A stretch of 64,000 bases of DNA from Culturomica massiliensis (GTDB taxonomy: Bacteria; Bacteroidota; Bacteroidia; Bacteroidales; Marinifilaceae): contig NZ_LT594621.1 of assembly GCF_900091655.1 (NCBI RefSeq), positions 1,302,001-1,366,000 on the forward strand, read 5' to 3'. The notes beneath the pieces are model-generated. The model had not been told where the DNA came from. It did no database searches and saw nothing but the letters and a program-made list of their open reading frames with translations. Each line of letters begins with the position of its first letter. Position 1 is the first letter of the stretch. The translations under genes were made by a program, and so were the position numbers. This document shows positions 59,561-64,000 of this stretch, piece after piece.

Positions 59561-60451
59561 TCAGGACAACCGTTCTTCCACCTGCTCGAACGAAGCGTCC
59601 TTGAGTATCACCCGTTTTTCCGCATCGAGCAGGTAAAGGGTGGGCATCGCCTTGAGGTCGTACACCTGTTCGCGGGTAAGCCGCTGATCGGCATCATAAC
59701 CATCTATCCAACCGGCGGGAAATTCCGCCTTTTCCCACGCGGGGGTCTTGCCCTCCACACACACGGAGAGGAGTTTCAGACGGCCGGACTCCAACAGGTC
59801 GTTCACAACCGGGGACAGGGTGAGCAATTCCTTCACCCGGCGGCAGTCCTCGCAATCGGGGTCGTTGAAGTAAACCAGCACGTAGTCGGCCTTTATGCCG
59901 GAGAGCTGCCTGCGCCTGCCGTCCCGGCAAGTGACGGTGAAATCCGCCGCCACGTCTCCCGGACGGTTCTTCATGGCTATTTCCAACAGGTAGCGGGGAC
60001 GTATCTTGTCCGTATCGGACAGGCAGGGGTTGTCCAGCAGTGCCCGCAATACGAGGATATGCAGTTCCTCGTCATGCATGGGCGAATTGGGCTCGTAGAG
60101 GTACTTGTCACTCAGCCCGATGAAGTGATACAGCATCTCCTGTCCGGTTGCGGCGCGGCGGAAAAGAGTATCGATGGCAGCCTGTGCCCGGTCGGTATAG
60201 GGCAGGATGCCGAGGAAATCGACAAAGGCCTGCTCGGTGATTTCAGGACGGGAGATGAGCGACGTATCGGCAAAATCGAAGTGGTCCCAGTAATGCAGGG
60301 ACAAGTACGCCGCCCTGTCTTCAGGCGCCGTCAGCGTGACAGGCACGTCGGGCAGACGGAATTCCTTGGTTTTCTGCTGTTGGGCATGTGAACAGGAAAC
60401 GAGACTCATGCCCAAAAGACAGGCGAAAAAAGTATGATTCAGCATCTTCAT
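59561..60451 (-). CDS. DUF5106/thioredoxin-like lipoprotein
   Basis: The 296-residue protein has a lipoprotein signal (MKMLNHTFFACLLGMSLVSC), a helical DUF5106-type domain (YLSLHYWDHFDFADTSLISR, DFLGILPYTDRAQAAIDTLF) and a C-terminal thioredoxin-like fold (KADYVLVYFNDPDCEDCRRV with CxxC, and YDLKAMPTLYLLDAEKRVIL). Such proteins are redox or TlpA-like factors anchored in the outer or inner membrane. It is downstream of the large fimbrillin-like gene and may assist its folding, which is inferred from proximity. Confidence 0.85.
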   Translation of the reverse strand: MKMLNHTFFACLLGMSLVSCSHAQQQKTKEFRLPDVPVTLTAPEDRAAYLSLHYWDHFDFADTSLISRPEITEQAFVDFLGILPYTDRAQAAIDTLFRRAATGQEMLYHFIGLSDKYLYEPNSPMHDEELHILVLRALLDNPCLSDTDKIRPRYLLEIAMKNRPGDVAADFTVTCRDGRRRQLSGIKADYVLVYFNDPDCEDCRRVKELLTLSPVVNDLLESGRLKLLSVCVEGKTPAWEKAEFPAGWIDGYDADQRLTREQVYDLKAMPTLYLLDAEKRVILKDASFEQVEERLS

Positions 60452-60522
60452 ATCTTATGTTGTTAAAAAGGCGCCGGATGTGGAAACGTCCGGTGCCGTT
60501 GCATATACCGGTTCGGAAAATC

Positions 60523-63500
60523 TCATTCGCCGGCAGACGGTTCAAGTACGATGTGCGGACTGGCAAACAGGCTGGACAGGCTCGGGTATGTCGCATGATA
60601 AACCATGCCTCCGTCACCTGTGTAATGCAGTTCCACCTCGTCCGTGTACCAGTTAAACTCATATTCCTTGCGAAGCCGAAGTTCGTACTGGCCGTCGGCT
60701 GTTACGCTTACCGACCCGATACGGCTTCCGTTGCGGGTACGCTCGAAGGATACGAAAGCATCCTTCGGTATGTTTTGCACCACGCCGGCGGTATTTTTAT
60801 ATTGAAGCGTCCCGGCAATCGATTGGTTCGACACACGGAAAGTCTTGGAATAATACACTACCCGGCTTTCATCGGACGAAATCACGATGTCCCCGGCACT
60901 TACGACGCTATTCACAAGGAACGGCAGGGTCTTGCGTTCCCCACGCTGACTGGAGGCAATATTGTCCGTGTTAGCAATATCATCCGTACCATATCGCCGT
61001 TCCGTCTCCCGCTTGGCATCCACGGTATAGACAAAACGCCCGGGAATCGTGGGATGCGCTTTCAGTTTGGTTCCGTCCAGTCTGTTTTCCGCAAGACGGC
61101 CGGCATCGATTTTCAGCATAGGCGCGTCGATATAGATTTCGAACGCTTGGCCGAAAGGATCCACCGACTTGTTGTCAAAACCGGCAAAGCTCGTCACATC
61201 GATGCCGATATCCACCCGCTGGTCGGGTTGATATGTCCATTCCAACGGGGTGACTTTTTCCGGTATGTCTGCCGGTATGGCACCGGATGCTACCGTGCGG
61301 TCAGGCTCGTCGGCCTCTCCCTGCCAGTCGTTGTTGCCGTACTTCACGCGGGCTCCGAACCGGAACGGGGTGTAGTTGGCCAGCTCGAAAGTCGTACTGC
61401 GGTATGATCGGCCGCCATATATACCGGGATTATCCTCGTTTGCATCTTCCGGCAATACCGGTCCGAGCCGGTTGTCGTTGGAGGCGATGTGGATCACCTC
61501 GGCGCTCCGGGCACGGTTGGTCTTCATGTAGATGGAATATCTTCCGGTACCTTGCGACGGGCTGCTCAAAACTTCAGTTCTCGGTTTGAACATCAGCATA
61601 CGGCCACCTTGGGGATTGTTGGTCTGCCACCAATTGTTCGATTCATCGGGATAGAATTTGCAATCGAATGCAGTCACTCCGGCATCGGGTTCCTCACCGT
61701 CCTCGTAATAATCCAGGTATTGCGAGTAGAGCAGGAATTCGTCTTTGCCTTGCGCATTGGCAGGATTGTCGTTCCCTGTCCCTTGATCATTGTCGGACCT
61801 CTCTGCCAGCAGCATGTCAAACTGCACGTTGGCTCCTTTTTTCTGTGGAACCAGACGATAGTATATCACTTCATCTTGTACGCCCGAGCCTACGGCATCG
61901 TATTTGTTCAGTCCCTGCACCGTGATGGATACGAGATTGGTGGAGTATTTGAACTTGCGCCGCATCGTTTCGAAATATTCGGCTTCGATATAGAGCGTGC
62001 CCTCGTAGCCGTTTTCCTGATTCAATATGTTCTCGAAATAGACACGCTGGACGCCGGGACCATCGGCCGTGTAGACAAATTTGTAATCCGGCTCTTTGCC
62101 TTGATAGACGGAAGAGATTTCACCGCTGCTGTACCAGTCATTGTCCGCCTCGCGCACCACGGGCAGTTCCATGCCCGAAGCGTTGCGGATATCCAGATCG
62201 CCAACGGAAAGGTACACATTCATCGGGAACAGCTCCTTGGGACAGCTTTCGGGTATGGTGAACATGGCCGTAACATGGGCACGGTTGTTCTTGTTGGCAC
62301 CGTTCCCTAAATTACCGTATATTTCCGTCCCGACCCATGCAGGCACGAAAGACTGCTTCCTGATCGTGATGACCTTGATTTTGCGTTGCAGCCGTCCCTT
62401 CTTGACAAGCAGCGTACCTTCCAGTTTCTCGTTATTTTCCAAACGAAGCAGGTGTATCTGGATATGTCCCTGTCCGACACCGTTCACGACCTCGAATTTC
62501 GTCTCGAATGTCTGCGTCGCCACCCCGTTGTCTATCCAGGAGACCGTTGCGGCATCGGCTTCGGTGATGGCTTTGTCATTTTTTCCTTTAATGGTATAAT
62601 TGAGCGTGTAGCTGCCTCCGTTTTCCGTAAAGCTCTCGTCCAGTACGACAAAAGTCTTCTCTACTGTCAGGATATAGTCCGTATCTTCCACCTCGTTCAC
62701 TTCATCGGAAATGGAAATCCATACGTTGTTCGTGGCTGCCGCTTCCAACGCCTCGGCAAAGGAGGCCTGACCGAAAGATAGCGCGCCCTCGATGTGAAGC
62801 TTGTAATGGTGGTTCCGGCGCACGAGGAGCTGCTCGCCCTTGTCGTCAACCAGCAGGACACGGTAGTATTTCTCTTCGTCCTGATCCGGAAGATGTCCCC
62901 GAAGAATTACGCTGACAGGGGCATCGGCACTGTTCTCGCACTCGAAGACATACTGGTTCATGCTGGATGTCACGTCCGTAATATCGCTCATCTTGGCATC
63001 GTTCACGGGAAGCGTGACGAAGGGGTCGTCGCTGGAAGGCCACGTGAAATCAAAGCCTTTCTTCGGGTGGTGCGGGGCCACCGTTCCGAAAGCGTTGGTG
63101 TTGCAGACCGCAAAGCCCGTAATCACGATATGCCCGTTATTGTCCGGGTTGTCGACGGAGATTCTCGCGTGGTTGCGGATCAGTTTGACGGAATTGCCCG
63201 AGGTGGCCATCTGTTCGGCTATATTGCTGTCGTTTCCTGCATCGCAGGCGAAACGGCCCCAATAGATCATGCGTCCGGACGAGCCCTCCAACACTGCCAT
63301 GACCTCGGACTCCGACTTGTTGCGGAAACTGTCCTCCTTGAATTCATCCATATTCTGGTTGGCCAGGAAATGGATGGTCCGGGTATTTTCGGGCACCTCA
63401 GCCTTGAATGTGCCCTCCATCTCCCCCGGGCCGGGCTTCTGCACCGTGACACCGGCCTTGACGGTAGAGATGAAAAGCCCGTAACTGTCAAAGCAGAAAA

Positions 63501-63711
63501 GTGTCATATCTTGCACTCCGCCACCGTCAGGGTCTACCGCACGGGTGACGACTTCCTGCATCGCAGGAATTTCCGTCTTGAAATTCAGCATGATGTAGCC
63601 GTCGCGTGCCTCGGTCTGCGGATTCTGCCACAACTCGCTTTCGCTGCACGAAGCGAGCAGGGCCGATACCGCAAGCAGGGCGACAAGCTTGTCTATTATT
63701 TCCTTTATCAT
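60523..63711 (-). CDS. Large fimbrillin-like surface lipoprotein (DUF4906-type)
   Basis: The 1062-residue protein has a lipoprotein signal (LVALLAVSALLASC, near residue 22) and an N-terminal fimbrillin-like part (GYIMLNFKTEIPAMQEVVTR, VQDMTLFCFDSYGLFISTVK, RTIHFLANQNMDEF). The long remainder is beta-rich with features of DUF4906 proteins (ISVDNPDNNGHIVITGFAVC, VLLVDDKGEQLLVRRNHHYK, VWISISDEVNEVEDTDYILT). These are exported to the outer membrane and act as fimbrial tips or adhesins after processing. The Arg in EVVTRAVD could be an Rgp-like maturation site, an inference. Its GC is higher than in the capsule operon. Confidence 0.82.
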   Translation of the reverse strand: MIKEIIDKLVALLAVSALLASCSESELWQNPQTEARDGYIMLNFKTEIPAMQEVVTRAVDPDGGGVQDMTLFCFDSYGLFISTVKAGVTVQKPGPGEMEGTFKAEVPENTRTIHFLANQNMDEFKEDSFRNKSESEVMAVLEGSSGRMIYWGRFACDAGNDSNIAEQMATSGNSVKLIRNHARISVDNPDNNGHIVITGFAVCNTNAFGTVAPHHPKKGFDFTWPSSDDPFVTLPVNDAKMSDITDVTSSMNQYVFECENSADAPVSVILRGHLPDQDEEKYYRVLLVDDKGEQLLVRRNHHYKLHIEGALSFGQASFAEALEAAATNNVWISISDEVNEVEDTDYILTVEKTFVVLDESFTENGGSYTLNYTIKGKNDKAITEADAATVSWIDNGVATQTFETKFEVVNGVGQGHIQIHLLRLENNEKLEGTLLVKKGRLQRKIKVITIRKQSFVPAWVGTEIYGNLGNGANKNNRAHVTAMFTIPESCPKELFPMNVYLSVGDLDIRNASGMELPVVREADNDWYSSGEISSVYQGKEPDYKFVYTADGPGVQRVYFENILNQENGYEGTLYIEAEYFETMRRKFKYSTNLVSITVQGLNKYDAVGSGVQDEVIYYRLVPQKKGANVQFDMLLAERSDNDQGTGNDNPANAQGKDEFLLYSQYLDYYEDGEEPDAGVTAFDCKFYPDESNNWWQTNNPQGGRMLMFKPRTEVLSSPSQGTGRYSIYMKTNRARSAEVIHIASNDNRLGPVLPEDANEDNPGIYGGRSYRSTTFELANYTPFRFGARVKYGNNDWQGEADEPDRTVASGAIPADIPEKVTPLEWTYQPDQRVDIGIDVTSFAGFDNKSVDPFGQAFEIYIDAPMLKIDAGRLAENRLDGTKLKAHPTIPGRFVYTVDAKRETERRYGTDDIANTDNIASSQRGERKTLPFLVNSVVSAGDIVISSDESRVVYYSKTFRVSNQSIAGTLQYKNTAGVVQNIPKDAFVSFERTRNGSRIGSVSVTADGQYELRLRKEYEFNWYTDEVELHYTGDGGMVYHATYPSLSSLFASPHIVLEPSAGE

Positions 63712-63741
63712 ATTTCGTTTCTTTTTGACAGGTTTCTACGT

Positions 63742-64000
63742 TTATTCCTTTTTACCGTAGGCATCGCGTACACAGGCCACTCCGGTACCGCTAACGGTGT
63801 ATTTCTCATTATAAAATCTTCCGCTTGCGCTGTAATAGTACTGTCCGTTCAAGCGGTAGTCTATGGCGTCTGCATCCTGGTCTTTCGAGCCCTGGAATTT
63901 AAAAATGATTTTAAGTTCGGCTTCTGTGGGCAGGCGCCAGTCATCCAAGGTAACCGTCCTATCGGTTTTCGGGTCTTTATACGTTTCTACATAATGCGCG
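63742..64000 (-). CDS. C-terminal end of a fimbrial tip-type protein, cut by the window edge
   Basis: The frame is open to the right edge and ends at 63742. Visible sequence includes HYVETYKDPKTDRTVTLDDW, RLPTEAELKIIFKFQGS, YRLNGQYYYSASGRFYNEKY and GTGVACVRDAYGK. The W-R-L-P-T-x-x-E-L opening and the V-x-C-V-R-D ending are typical of C-terminal domains of Bacteroidales fimbrillin/Mfa-like and Lcl/DUF1566 proteins. The neighbour downstream is the DUF4906-type lipoprotein, so both belong to one fimbrial unit. Confidence 0.75.
   Translation of the reverse strand, partial: AHYVETYKDPKTDRTVTLDDWRLPTEAELKIIFKFQGSKDQDADAIDYRLNGQYYYSASGRFYNEKYTVSGTGVACVRDAYGKKE

Overview
The window reads as chromosomal DNA of a gut-type Bacteroidales bacterium. 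The evidence is Bacteroidota-style -7 promoter boxes (TAnnTTTG), a UpxY-led capsule locus with an invertible promoter, fimbrillin-type lipoproteins, an OprO/P-type porin, DUF5908 and DUF4255 genes of a Bacteroidales contractile injection system, and an Rhs/YD-repeat protein with a signal peptide. The genus cannot be fixed from sequence reading alone; Odoribacteraceae or Bacteroidaceae are plausible.

Layout. (1) 1-7.5 kb, minus strand: the promoter-proximal part of an extracellular contractile injection system (tail terminator, an unknown gene, sheath, two tube proteins, DUF5908, LysM tube-cap protein, VgrG-like spike), followed by an unknown protein cut by the window edge. (2) 8.1-14.8 kb, plus strand: a polymorphic-toxin island. 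A full Rhs protein ends in an HExxH metalloprotease tip with an exported immunity candidate. Two orphan toxin tips without an Rhs core follow, each with an immunity gene, and then a two-gene unit of unknown function. Short GGGGACGGGG repeats punctuate this region. (3) 14.9-19.6 kb: DcuA/B-type dicarboxylate transporter plus exported L-asparaginase, a porin, and cysteine synthase. (4) 20.0-24.8 kb: thiamine genes in two convergent units, thiD plus a ThiE-like gene, and TPP-riboswitch/thiE-thiC-thi4. (5) 25.0-32.1 kb: GNAT acetyltransferase and a large membrane protein, a secreted GH2 glycosidase, and an AlbA_2/Schlafen-type protein carrying a 12-bp tandem repeat.

(6) 32.2-38.1 kb: an incomplete phage-like island with tyrosine recombinase beside an inverted repeat, histone-H1-like and HU proteins, DUF5675, terminase large subunit and a DUF1320-like protein, but no portal or capsid. 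(7) 38.2-40.7 kb: an overlapping AAA-ATPase/DUF4276 pair, a likely anti-phage module, flanked by a ~41-bp direct repeat. (8) 41.1-57.0 kb, minus strand: a complete capsule operon from upxY to wecB. WecA, a WecG-like transferase, WecB and WecC suggest a lipid-linked GlcNAc-ManNAc(A) start. Upstream lies a 24-bp perfect inverted repeat enclosing a promoter that here points away from the operon, i.e. the OFF orientation. (9) 58.3-64 kb, minus strand and visibly GC-richer: a broken gene with six HTH-like repeats, a thioredoxin-like lipoprotein, a large fimbrillin-like (DUF4906-type) lipoprotein, and the C-terminal end of another fimbrial-type protein running off the right edge.

Many parts are surface-exposed or antagonistic (injection system, Rhs toxins, capsule, fimbriae, defence), and several show direct signs of recombination: inverted repeats, tandem repeats, orphan cassettes and frameshifted remnants. 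No rRNA, tRNA or CRISPR array was seen.
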